A stretch of 64,000 nt of DNA from Paraburkholderia rhynchosiae. GTDB taxonomy: Bacteria > Pseudomonadota > Gammaproteobacteria > Burkholderiales > Burkholderiaceae. Position 1 is the first letter of the stretch. Each line of letters begins with the position of its first letter. The stretch is taken from the NCBI RefSeq assembly GCF_002879865.1, contig NZ_PNXY01000010.1, positions 1 to 64,000 on the forward strand. The letters are read 5' to 3'. Positions 1 to 8,089 of this stretch are shown in pieces. The translations under genes were made by a program, and so were the position numbers. Under the pieces are notes generated by a model, which was not told the DNA's origin, did not search any database, and saw only the letters and a list, made by a program, of their open reading frames with translations.

Positions 1-1023
1 GAAGAAGCGTCGCATCACGTTCCATAACCGGGTTCCGGTAATGCCCGTGGTGCTGTCCTGTTCGAGGTTCGCGACGAGCGGCGTTTTCGGATCCCAGCGC
101 GCCGGTGTGACCGGAAGTTGACGCTGCGCGAGATACTGATCGAGCGCCGTGCGCGCCAGCGGCGGCAGTGCGACCTTGCCGGGCCGGCTGCCCGTTCCGA
201 TCAGGTGCAGCCAGTGATCGTCTTCCGTGGTCAGCGACGGCAGTGCCCGTCCGCGTTCGACGATCGCCCACAGGATCAGGCCTGCCGCCTCCTTGCGATA
301 GGCGCGCTGGGTGGTGGCGGTTTCGTGCAGCGCGAGCCAGGCCTGCACCGCCTCGTAGTCGTTGGACGCGTCCAGCGTGCAGGTCTGGGGGGTGCCCGGA
401 AGGTGCCGTGAGAGCCATCGACCTGATGCGGTAGCCGCAATCTCTCCCACGGCACAATCGCGTCCGGCACTGTTATGGCGATCAGGGCGCGCGCCCGTTC
501 CGTCAACTGGGGATGCGCTTCGAACAATGCCTCGATCTGGCGGGCAGTGGTCTGGCCAAGGCCGGCGATCGCGCTCCACCAGCGGCGCCGACGCGGTACG
601 CGCACGGTCAGGTCCGCGAGCGTTGCGATGCCGTGGGCACGCAGCACCCGCACGGCACGGGGCGCGAGCCACTGCTCAACATCGTCCGCAATCTGCGGCT
701 GCGGCACGGGCAGCGAACGCAGGATTTCGATACAGCCGCACTGGCCCGCGTCATCCGCTCGCTAACCGGGTGCTCGAATAGCCCGGCCAGATCGGGGCGC
801 TGACGCTGACGGGCAAACGCGATCAGTTGCCGGCGGATGCCGCTGATGATGCCGCGTGCCGATTCACCTTGTGCCCTGTCGTCTGGCAGGTAGCGGTCCA
901 CCGCTGCGCGGGACGACAGCCCCGCATACCAGCCGCGCAACGCAGCGAGCTGGTCCGCAGCGGGAACATTGCCGATCGCGGTGCTGGATCGTGGGCAGGA
1001 GCCGGGGACTGACGCGTTTTCAT
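1..1023 (-). pseudogene. Decayed tyrosine recombinase (DUF3701-type phage integrase), runs off left edge
   Basis: Read on the minus strand, this stretch gives one continuous integrase-like protein only if the frame is changed three times, at about 920, 650 and 400. The first part (from the ATG at 1023) has the short MKTR start and a Pro/Ala linker. The second carries WYAGLSSRAAVDRYLP. The third carries QWLAPRAVRVLRAHGI and a helix-hairpin-helix-like WWSAIAGLGQTTARQIEALF. The fourth carries the core-binding and early catalytic region (LHETATTQRAYRKEA, then HWLHLIGTGSRPGKVALPP). The family is the large integrase with an N-terminal DUF3701-like region that is common in Burkholderia. The catalytic tyrosine would lie beyond the window. 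Three same-direction frameshifts make it a pseudogene unless the assembly is wrong here. Confidence 0.8.
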
Positions 1024-1109
1024 GACTTGGAGTTTGGTGAAAAAAAATACCTCTGTTACGGTAAGTTCTCCTATCTAAAGGCGTCTGCTCTTGCGCTAAA
1101 CTCCGGGCT

Positions 1110-1754
1110 ATGAAAACGCGCCCTGCCCCTGCCCCTGCCCCTGCGCCTGCTGCTCACGCTGCATCCAGTTTGCCGATGCCGACGGGCTTGCCGTGCTGCG
1201 CGCATGGTACGCCGGCGTATCCGTGCGACAGGCCGTCGCGCGTAACGTGCCTCCGCACTCGGTGACGGGAAATCGGCGCGCGGCCTGCCCCGGCTCAGCC
1301 GCAGCAAGCTGCTGGACGTTGCAGGCGCGGTCCATCGCTGATGATCCTGTAGCGTTCCTTACTATCCGGCAGCAGGACGCGAGCAGCACGCAAAACGCGT
1401 GGCGCAGGCGATCGATGCGCTGCGCACAGCGCGCCCGCCGAACCGCAGATTGCCGACCACGTCGCGCAGTGGCTTTCCCCGCGCGCGGTGCGCGTGCTGC
1501 ACGCGTACGGCATGACGACGCTCGCCGATCTGACCGTGCGCATTGCGCGCCGGGGCCACTGGTGGAAGGCCGTGCCCGGGTTGGGCATGGCGAGCGCCCG
1601 TGCGATCGAGGCGCTCTTTGCCGTCTGGCCGGCCCTCACGAACAGGGTGCGTGCGCTGGTGATCGCGAGCCACCGCGGCGACATCGAATCTGGCGCAACG
1701 AAGGCGGCCAAATCATCCGGAAAACCTGGCCGTCCGTCTGCTTGTGCTGTCTGA
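1110..1754 (+). pseudogene. Second decayed DUF3701-type integrase, 3'-truncated, head-to-head with the first
   Basis: The ATG at 1110 starts MKTRPAPAPAPAP, the same opening and Pro/Ala linker as the minus-strand integrase remnant. After a frame change near 1170 it continues with LAVLRAWYAGVSVRQAVARNV. After a further change near 1450 it gives QWLSPRAVRVLHAYGMTTLADLTVRI and WWKAVPGLGMASARAIEALF. These match the N-terminal DUF3701-like and helix-hairpin-helix parts of the paralogue. The reading stops near 1754 with no core-binding or catalytic domain, so it cannot be an active recombinase. A TGCCCC hexamer repeat encodes the linker. The 86 bases between the two starts probably held divergent promoters. 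Confidence 0.75.
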
Positions 1755-2414
1755 ACGGACGTAAGCGCCCTGCTTGTTCAGGCACTGTCCTTCAACACGG
1801 GTGACCGGTAACTCTTTCACAGTCAAAACTTTAAATCCTAAAAACACGGCATTTCTCAATAGCTGCCGCAGCGACATCTTGAAATGGCCTGGACACGCTG
1901 TGTAGTAGCTTTATAGAAATGTCCTGTCCCGGCTTCGGACCGGCTGCTGTGCGCGCATGCTGCGGCATGAGCACACCCGGGAGTCATAGCGGGCGCTACC
2001 CGGGATTTGGGCCGACGCTGGCCTGCAAGAAGCTGCGGGAGTGTCACGGTATCAATCTGGCGGATCAGTTTGCGTGCTGTGCGCGGAAGTTGCGCTTGCC
2101 CGACTGTGAAGCCGGTTTCAACATCACCGCCTACCTCAATCTCGACGTCGATAACGCGTACGGGATGGGCGATCCGGAATCTGTCTTGCTCGACGGCGCT
2201 TGGCGCTCGCAACTTCGTTCACGACGGTCCCGGGAAGCTCCGCGGCGACGCTCGTACGAACGCTTCCCGTCGCCCAGGAGCTTCGACTTCGCTCATCGAC
2301 AAACCGGCTTTTGCAGGATTGAATCAATCTCGTCGCCGAACGACACGGCCGCATAACCGTGAACCACGGGAGGCTATAAACAGCAGGACACCCGCGATTG
2401 GCTACGCGGATATC
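1755..2414. other. Gene-free remnant stretch after the integrases
   Basis: No intact gene could be supported here. Apart from a possible transposase scrap near 1994-2062, the open frames have no recognisable family features, and the longest of them runs on as a shadow through the minus-strand outer-membrane gene that ends at 2415. The most likely reading is residual DNA from insertions and deletions next to the decayed integrases. Confidence 0.5.
1994..2062 (+). pseudogene. Possible ISNCY-family transposase scrap
   Basis: About 23 residues on the plus strand (GRYPGFGPTLACKKLRECHG and a few more) resemble the segment RYxxFGPTLAxEKLxExHG. That segment sits just before the integrase-type catalytic core of ISNCY-like transposases. 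Nothing before or after it in any frame extends the match. It is offered only as a fossil consistent with the neighbouring integrase debris. The match is short and was recalled from memory, so it could be chance. Confidence 0.3.
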
Positions 2415-3374
2415 TTAGTTGAAGGGAAACAGCAATCGGCCCGTCATGCTCGCATAGCGATAGCCACCACCGCCTCCCGCGAAGCCAGACGCATGGTCGT
2501 TGGTCGTTTCCACGGCGACCTGCCACTGCATGGTCCGGCTGCGGTGGTTTTGCAGGCCGATGCGCGCTCCCCATATGTTGGTACCCCCGCTCTCCGTATT
2601 CTGACGCCCGAGGTCAGCGCTTACGAAAAATACCGCCTTGTCGCTGAGGGCAGTTCGCCAGGAAAGCCCGCCCGAATACTCGGCCAGCCAGCGTGGCGAG
2701 TAATAGTCGCCCTGATTCGGACGGCTGTCATAGTAATTCCGGGTCTTGAGGTAGGCATTCAGCCCGCTGTTTGCCACCAGTTCGTAGTTCCATCGCGTGC
2801 GCAGCATTGGGCGCGCGTTGTGATCCGAAAACCACATCGCACCGGCCACTGCCCCGACGGAAAAACGCGGGGTGAACTGATGATCCAGTACCAGCATCAG
2901 GCTGTTGTACGTCAGACCCTGTTCGATGCCGCGAATCGAGTCGACCACATCCCGCTCGGCGCTTACGCCCAGTCCCGTATCACCGCTGATGCGCCGCATG
3001 TAGTCGACCGTGCCGGTCAGTGCGGTATAGCCACCAGTGTCCATGACACCCAGGCGAGCGTCCACGGTCTGCTGCGCGTCATGCTGCCGGTACTGCCCGT
3101 ACAAGCCGCGCCCATAGGCCGACCAGTCGGGCGCACTGTAATGCGTGACACTCGCACCGACGCCCCATCCATTCGGTAAAAGATAGCCGAGGTTCGCCCG
3201 CTCTTCGTTGAAGTGGTCACTGTCGTTGCTGAACAACGTATCTCCGGTCAGTGCGCCGTACTTGCCCGGTCCGTCGTGAGACTGGGCGTGCGCGGGCGTA
3301 CATATCGCCAATGCGCTGGCGACGCTGAGCGCGCGCCAGAGCGCATGCACGTCAAGGGTGCGGCTTACATGCAT
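2415..3374 (-). CDS. Outer-membrane beta-barrel protein, PgaA-barrel-like, partner of the upstream glycosyltransferase
   Basis: The ATG at 3374 is preferred over in-frame starts further upstream because AAAGGA lies about ten bases before it and it leads straight into a signal peptide (MHVSRTLDV to TPAHA-Q, about 31 residues). The mature part of about 290 residues alternates aromatic and polar residues in strand-like segments and ends in F-N, as in outer-membrane barrels. Segments such as YYSPRWLAEYSGGLSWR recall the C-terminal barrel of PgaA, the poly-N-acetylglucosamine exporter, but the TPR part of PgaA is absent. It follows the PgaC-like synthase by about 35 bases on the same strand, so an export or surface-anchoring role for that polymer is inferred. 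Confidence 0.7.
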   Translation of the reverse strand: MHVSRTLDVHALWRALSVASALAICTPAHAQSHDGPGKYGALTGDTLFSNDSDHFNEERANLGYLLPNGWGVGASVTHYSAPDWSAYGRGLYGQYRQHDAQQTVDARLGVMDTGGYTALTGTVDYMRRISGDTGLGVSAERDVVDSIRGIEQGLTYNSLMLVLDHQFTPRFSVGAVAGAMWFSDHNARPMLRTRWNYELVANSGLNAYLKTRNYYDSRPNQGDYYSPRWLAEYSGGLSWRTALSDKAVFFVSADLGRQNTESGGTNIWGARIGLQNHRSRTMQWQVAVETTNDHASGFAGGGGGYRYASMTGRLLFPFN

Positions 3375-3408
3375 GAGTGAATAATCCTTTCTTTTCCGCG
3401 TCATCTCG

Positions 3409-4800
3409 TTACTTGGTGCCCCAGCGTTTGCCGCGCGTGACGAATTCCTGCACATATCCCACGACGCAGGCAGGCTGCAGGACGAGCCCGTAAAACAGGC
3501 TGTACAAAAGGAAACCGAGCACGTTGCGGCGTACCTTCAGATCCTGCTCCGTAAACATGCCGGACTGGATCCGGTACATGAGCCCATTAACTGCCATCGC
3601 CATTGGCAGCACAAGCAGCGTCATAGGTCCTGCAACCCAGTAGATGCCGAACAGCGCTAGCACCAGTCCCGGCAGGAAGGCGAGCGTATAGACCAGATCC
3701 ATATACGGAAACAGCAGGTTCCACCAGATGAAGAGCGTGATCATGCGTGGCCTGAACAGCAAGTGCCAGTGCACCTTGAACGCTTCCATCAAGCCGCGCG
3801 ACCAGCGCTGACGCTGCCTGATGAACTGCCGCCAGGTCGCGGGCGCGTTGGTGAAAAGACAGGCATTCTCGGCGTAGCCGACGCGATATCCGGCCTTCAG
3901 GATGGCCCAGGTCAGCACAATGTCCTCGCCGACTGCGACCGGCCAGCCGCCAAGCTTGCTCAGCACACCCGTGTCATATGCGGAAAAGGCGCCCTGCGCG
4001 ACGAGGGTGCCCTGGTAAAGACTCTGCAGACGCTTCACGGCGGCAATGCCATGGAAGTAGTCCCACTCCTGGATGCGCGTAACCAGATTGGTGCGCGAAT
4101 TGCGCACCAGCACGGCGCCGGCCACCGCGGCGGTGTTTGGCGGATCGCTCAGATAGCGTCGTATCAGGTTTTCGAGTGCGTCGCGATACAGGTACGAGTC
4201 GCCGTCCACCGTCACGGTGATCGTGTGGCGCACCTGTTTGAGTCCCTCGTTGAGCGCCCGCGCCTTGCCCACGTTTTGCGGTAGGTGGATGACTTCAAGC
4301 CACGGGTGATCGAGGCGGTCAAGTTCGGCGGCTGTGCCATCGGAGGAGCCATCGTTGACCACGATGACCTGTAAGGGACCGCCATACGCCTGCTTCGCAA
4401 TACTTTCGATAGTCTGTGCGATGCTGGCTTCCTCGTTATAGGCAGCCACCAGAATACTGATTGCCGGTAGCGGATTGATAGCCGGATGGGCTCGTGGCCG
4501 CCGGTCCATCAGCAAACTGGACATCAGGAAGGCGTTCATGCCTCCGGGCAGGATCGCAATACCGAACAGGATCAGATATGCCCACACTGCGCCGAACACG
4601 ACGGTCATCTCACCGAGCCATCTTTGGGCCAGATGAAACGAGAGCGCGCTCCATAGCGCGGCGAACGTCGTCGCTATCGTGAATTTGAGCTTGACGGGTA
4701 GATACCACCGCGACATCACGCGCTCGGGCGATGAAACCGCCGCGGCGTCGAACTCTGGCTGCGTGGCCGATGGACTGCCGGGATGCTCGCGGGTTTTCAC
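3409..4800 (-). CDS. Membrane glycosyltransferase family 2, PgaC-like polysaccharide synthase
   Basis: The protein has 463 residues. Hydrophobic segments lie at about 40-60 and 66-95 and several more after residue 345, with a cytoplasmic GT-A domain between them. The processive GT2 signature is complete: ISILVAAYNEE, VVNDGSSDGT with Asp150, the DGD metal motif at 199-201, GED at 291-293 as catalytic base, and QRQRW at 329-333 for acceptor and product binding. This pattern is shared by PgaC/IcaA, hyaluronan and cellulose synthases; PgaC-like is the closest impression. No PgaB deacetylase or PgaD is nearby, so the polymer cannot be named. It is probably cotranscribed with the downstream barrel protein. 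Confidence 0.85.
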   Translation of the reverse strand: MKTREHPGSPSATQPEFDAAAVSSPERVMSRWYLPVKLKFTIATTFAALWSALSFHLAQRWLGEMTVVFGAVWAYLILFGIAILPGGMNAFLMSSLLMDRRPRAHPAINPLPAISILVAAYNEEASIAQTIESIAKQAYGGPLQVIVVNDGSSDGTAAELDRLDHPWLEVIHLPQNVGKARALNEGLKQVRHTITVTVDGDSYLYRDALENLIRRYLSDPPNTAAVAGAVLVRNSRTNLVTRIQEWDYFHGIAAVKRLQSLYQGTLVAQGAFSAYDTGVLSKLGGWPVAVGEDIVLTWAILKAGYRVGYAENACLFTNAPATWRQFIRQRQRWSRGLMEAFKVHWHLLFRPRMITLFIWWNLLFPYMDLVYTLAFLPGLVLALFGIYWVAGPMTLLVLPMAMAVNGLMYRIQSGMFTEQDLKVRRNVLGFLLYSLFYGLVLQPACVVGYVQEFVTRGKRWGTK

Positions 4801-5097
4801 AGTGGAATGGCCGGTATTTAGAGATCGCGATTATCCGCGCTTCCACAGTTTGTATCAAGATGTATCTTTATGTAACCTTTGGTATCGCTTCCGCCTTCAG
4901 TCGCGTCGACTTCGCCTTTCAGTTTTGGGGGCTGGAGCACGATCTTCCGCTGCAACCGCTTCGAGAACATCCTAAAGATCGTTCAGCGTGGCGGTAAGTG
5001 CAGCAGCGGTGCACACCCTGTGTCTAGGCATCATTAATCAATCTGTCACGCGTCGCCGCGATGCGTCTCGTGAAAGCGTGCCTGGCTCGATTGCGCC
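4801..5097. other. Intergenic region upstream of the polysaccharide synthase
   Basis: About 300 bases lie between the glycosyltransferase start and the end of the efflux adaptor gene. The part near 4860-4920 is richer in A/T than its surroundings and is a likely promoter area for the minus-strand polysaccharide pair. No clear terminator or operator was seen. Confidence 0.4.
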
Positions 5098-6441
5098 TCA
5101 TCCCGCGTCGCCCGTGCGGTCGCGCGAAGCAACGCTCTTCGCCGACGCCTTTGGCATTGCGTTTGCCGCCGCCTTTGGCGCAATCCGGCGAGACACCATC
5201 TCGTTCTGCTCGATGAGCCTCGCGATCTGGGCATCGGCCTCGGCGCCGTACTGTGCGAAGACATCCGTGCGATAGCTCGTGTTGTTCGCCGCGCCGAGCT
5301 GCGTGCCCGAAACGTCACGCGTGTCGGCGTCGACCTGCATCGACAGGCCGATACGCAGCGGATGCGCTTCGAGTTCGCGCTGATCCAGCTTGATGCGAAC
5401 CGGCAGACGCTGGACGATCTTGATCCAGTTGCCCGTAGCGTTCTGCGCCGGCAACGTCGCAAACGCGCCGCCAGTGCCGGCCGAGAATCCCTCGATGCGG
5501 CCGTGATAGATGACGCCCGAGCCGTACACGTCGGCTGTCAGCGTGACGCGCTGGCCGATGCGCATGTGCTTCAGTTGCACTTCCTTGAAGTTCGCATCAA
5601 CCCACACGCCGTCGAGCGGCACGATTGCCATCAGCGGTGTGCCGGGCGACACCCGCTGGCCGACCTGAACCGAGCGTTTGGCGATATAGCCCGTCACTGG
5701 CGCCGGCAACGTGTTGCGCGCATAGGCCAGATACGCGTCCCTCACTTTCGACGCGGCGGCCTGCACGTCAGGATGACGGTCGACCGTCGTGCGGTCGGTC
5801 AGTGCGTGGTTCGCTTCGTCCTGCTGGCGGGCTGCGTCGAGCGCGGCCTGCGCCGCGTTCACCGCATCGCGGGCGTGGGCAATGTCTTCGGCGGAAACGG
5901 CGCCGGTATTGGCGACAGCCTGCCGCCGGCGCAAATCGTCCGCAACGCGCGCGAGATCCGATTTACGTTGTGCGACGTTCGCTGCATAGAAGTCGTTGTT
6001 CACATAGAGACTGCTCACGCGGCGTACGGTCTGGCCGAGCGCCGCCTCGGCGTTGGTCAGCGCGATCTTCGCATCGGCCGGGTCGAGTGTGACGACCGCC
6101 TGGCCCGCCTTCACGATTTGCGTGTCGTCGGCGTTGACGGCGACCACCGTGCCGGTGACCTGTGGCGTCAACTGCACCAGATTGCCGCTCACATAGGCGT
6201 CGTCGGTCGACTCGTGATAGCGGCCATACGTGAAGTAGTAGGCGCCATAAGCCGCAGCCGCGACCACGACGGCGACTGCAAGGAGCGCGAGCAAGGGCTT
6301 GCGCCGGCTGGGGGGCGTTGCGCCCGTACCGTTGATGGCGGTTGCGGCCGGCGCACCGCCGGTGTTTTCGCTGCTGTTTTCGCCGGTAGTTTCGCTGCGC
6401 TGATCGGCCCGTTCGCGGCCCGAAGTGATGGTATCGCTCAT
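5098..6441 (-). CDS. EmrA/HlyD-family periplasmic adaptor of a tripartite efflux pump
   Basis: The start at 6441 has AGGAG seven bases upstream; an in-frame ATG at 6477 lacks one. The 447-residue protein has a cytoplasmic N-terminal tail, one membrane anchor at about residues 58-80, a biotinyl-lipoyl half motif (QLTPQVTGTVVAV), an alpha-helical hairpin, the returning half (LPAPVTGYIAKRSVQVGQRVSPGTPLM) and a beta-barrel domain. It would bridge the EmrB-like transporter and the outer-membrane channel encoded just upstream. It is the last gene of the operon, 32 bases after the channel gene. Substrates cannot be read from sequence; hydrophobic drugs, fusaric acid or fatty acids are typical of the family. 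Confidence 0.9.
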   Translation of the reverse strand: MSDTITSGRERADQRSETTGENSSENTGGAPAATAINGTGATPPSRRKPLLALLAVAVVVAAAAYGAYYFTYGRYHESTDDAYVSGNLVQLTPQVTGTVVAVNADDTQIVKAGQAVVTLDPADAKIALTNAEAALGQTVRRVSSLYVNNDFYAANVAQRKSDLARVADDLRRRQAVANTGAVSAEDIAHARDAVNAAQAALDAARQQDEANHALTDRTTVDRHPDVQAAASKVRDAYLAYARNTLPAPVTGYIAKRSVQVGQRVSPGTPLMAIVPLDGVWVDANFKEVQLKHMRIGQRVTLTADVYGSGVIYHGRIEGFSAGTGGAFATLPAQNATGNWIKIVQRLPVRIKLDQRELEAHPLRIGLSMQVDADTRDVSGTQLGAANNTSYRTDVFAQYGAEADAQIARLIEQNEMVSRRIAPKAAANAMPKASAKSVASRDRTGDAG

Positions 6442-6473
6442 TTCAAATCTCCTGTGGGTTGGCGAACTGCCGT

Positions 6474-7997
6474 TCAACGGCCGGTGACGGCGGGATTGGT
6501 TTGCGCAACAGCATCCGTGCCATGGATTGCCTCCGCCGAGGTGTCGACATAACCGCCGCCAAGCGCCGATGCGAGCGAGATCTGCTGATCGCGGCGGTTC
6601 ATCTTCAGGTTGGCAACGGCTTCATCGGCGCTCAATGCCGTGACATCCGCGTTGAGCACGGTCAACTGGTTGGCAAGACCGGCCTTGTACTGCGTGATCG
6701 CGAGCTGGTCGGCACTCTGTGCGGCCTGCTGCGCCGCTTCTGCGTCGGCGAGTTGGGCATCGCTCGAACGGATCTGGCCAAGTTGCGTGGCAACGTTGGC
6801 AAGCACCGCCACGAGCGTCTGGTTGTAGGCGGCCACCGCATAGTCGAATTCCGCGTAGCGGTCCTTCAACTGCGCGCGCAATGCACCTGCGTCGAAGATC
6901 GGCAGGTGGATCGCGGGACCCACCGAAGCCGTGCGGCTCCCGGCGCTCAGGAAGCGGCCGAAACCGAACGCGTCGAGGCCGATCGCGGCGCTCAGGTTGA
7001 TGTCGGGATAGAACTCCGCCTTCGCTTTTTTTACTTCGTGCGTCATCGCATCGACACGCCAGCGGGCAGCGACGATGTCCGGGCGGCGGCTCAGCAGATC
7101 CGCCGGCAGGTTGTCCGGCAGCCGCACTTCATCGCCGATACCGAGTGCCGGCCGCTCGATCGAGAGACCGCGATCCGGGCCGGCGCCGATCAATGCGGCT
7201 AACTGATAGCGCGTGGTCAGAATGCGGCCGTCGAGCGCGGCAACACTGGCGCGGCTCATTGCCAGATTCGCCTGCGCGGTCTTGCGCTCCACTTGCGTAT
7301 CGAGGCCCGTTGCGATGCGGCCGGCCGTGATGCGGTCGATCTCTTCACGGTGTGCCACTTCCTGCAGTGCAACGTCGCGCAGTACATAGAGTCGGGCCAG
7401 CTCGTTGTACGTGCGTGCGATCGCCGTGTTCAGCGCGAGCTTGACGGCTTCCTCGTCGGCCCTGCTCGCTTGCATCTGCGACACTGCCGCTTTCAGCGCC
7501 TCGCGATTCTTGCCCCACAGGTCGAGGTCGTACGAAGCCCTTAACAGGCCTTTGTTCTCGGTCTGCCAGGAACCTGCATACGGGGGCGGAATCATTGCGG
7601 TGCTGCTGTACTGCTGGCGCATCAGCGAGTAGTTCGCATCGACGCGCGGCAGCGTGGCCGCCTTCGCGGTTTCGCTAAAGGCCTGCGCCGCGCTCACCCG
7701 CCCACGTGCCTGCTCGAGCGTCGGGCTGCCTTTCAGCGCTTCGGCAATCAGCGCCCTTAGCTGCGTATCGCCGAACTGTTCGACCCAATCAGCATCGGGC
7801 CAGTGGCCATGCTCGGCGGGCAGGCTCTTCGAGATCTCGAACTGTTGCGGCTCCGCGATCTGTTTGTCGCTATGGATGCCTGCGTAGTTGGCACATGCCG
7901 AAAGCACCGCGGCACAGATTGCCGACGCACTCAGTTTCAGTGCGCGGGTTCCAATGCCAGAACCACAAGTCTGTGATTTCATTTCCGACGAGCCCAT
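6474..7997 (-). CDS. NodT/OprM-family outer-membrane efflux lipoprotein
   Basis: The protein has about 507 residues. The N-terminus is a lipoprotein signal ending in LSAC, so the mature protein is acylated at that Cys. Two outer-membrane-efflux domains follow, with the usual coiled helices (LRALIAEALKGSPTLEQARGRV and its second-half counterpart) and the LLSRRPDIVAARWRV motif that marks the RND/NodT outer-membrane factors. Either the ATG at 7997 or the one at 7982 could be used; neither has a strong ribosome site. It sits between the transporter and the adaptor in a three-gene minus-strand operon and should form the exit duct. Confidence 0.9.
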   Translation of the reverse strand: MGSSEMKSQTCGSGIGTRALKLSASAICAAVLSACANYAGIHSDKQIAEPQQFEISKSLPAEHGHWPDADWVEQFGDTQLRALIAEALKGSPTLEQARGRVSAAQAFSETAKAATLPRVDANYSLMRQQYSSTAMIPPPYAGSWQTENKGLLRASYDLDLWGKNREALKAAVSQMQASRADEEAVKLALNTAIARTYNELARLYVLRDVALQEVAHREEIDRITAGRIATGLDTQVERKTAQANLAMSRASVAALDGRILTTRYQLAALIGAGPDRGLSIERPALGIGDEVRLPDNLPADLLSRRPDIVAARWRVDAMTHEVKKAKAEFYPDINLSAAIGLDAFGFGRFLSAGSRTASVGPAIHLPIFDAGALRAQLKDRYAEFDYAVAAYNQTLVAVLANVATQLGQIRSSDAQLADAEAAQQAAQSADQLAITQYKAGLANQLTVLNADVTALSADEAVANLKMNRRDQQISLASALGGGYVDTSAEAIHGTDAVAQTNPAVTGR

Positions 7998-8089
7998 CAA
8001 TAGGTAAAAGAAGCTGCATGCGCACTTAGCCAGAACTCCAACGGTTGTATGCCTGAACAGCATGAATCCGGTGCTGCGGCGAGTTCCAC

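Noticed and set aside
1117..1146. TGCCCC hexamer repeat considered as a phase-variation tract or CRISPR-like repeat
   Set aside because: There are only about four to five units with no spacers, and it encodes the Pro/Ala linker of a gene already broken by other frameshifts, so a switching role cannot be argued.
2007..3179. 390-codon plus-strand ORF over the outer-membrane protein gene
   Set aside because: It overlaps a minus-strand gene with a ribosome site, signal peptide and barrel pattern; the plus-strand reading has no family features.
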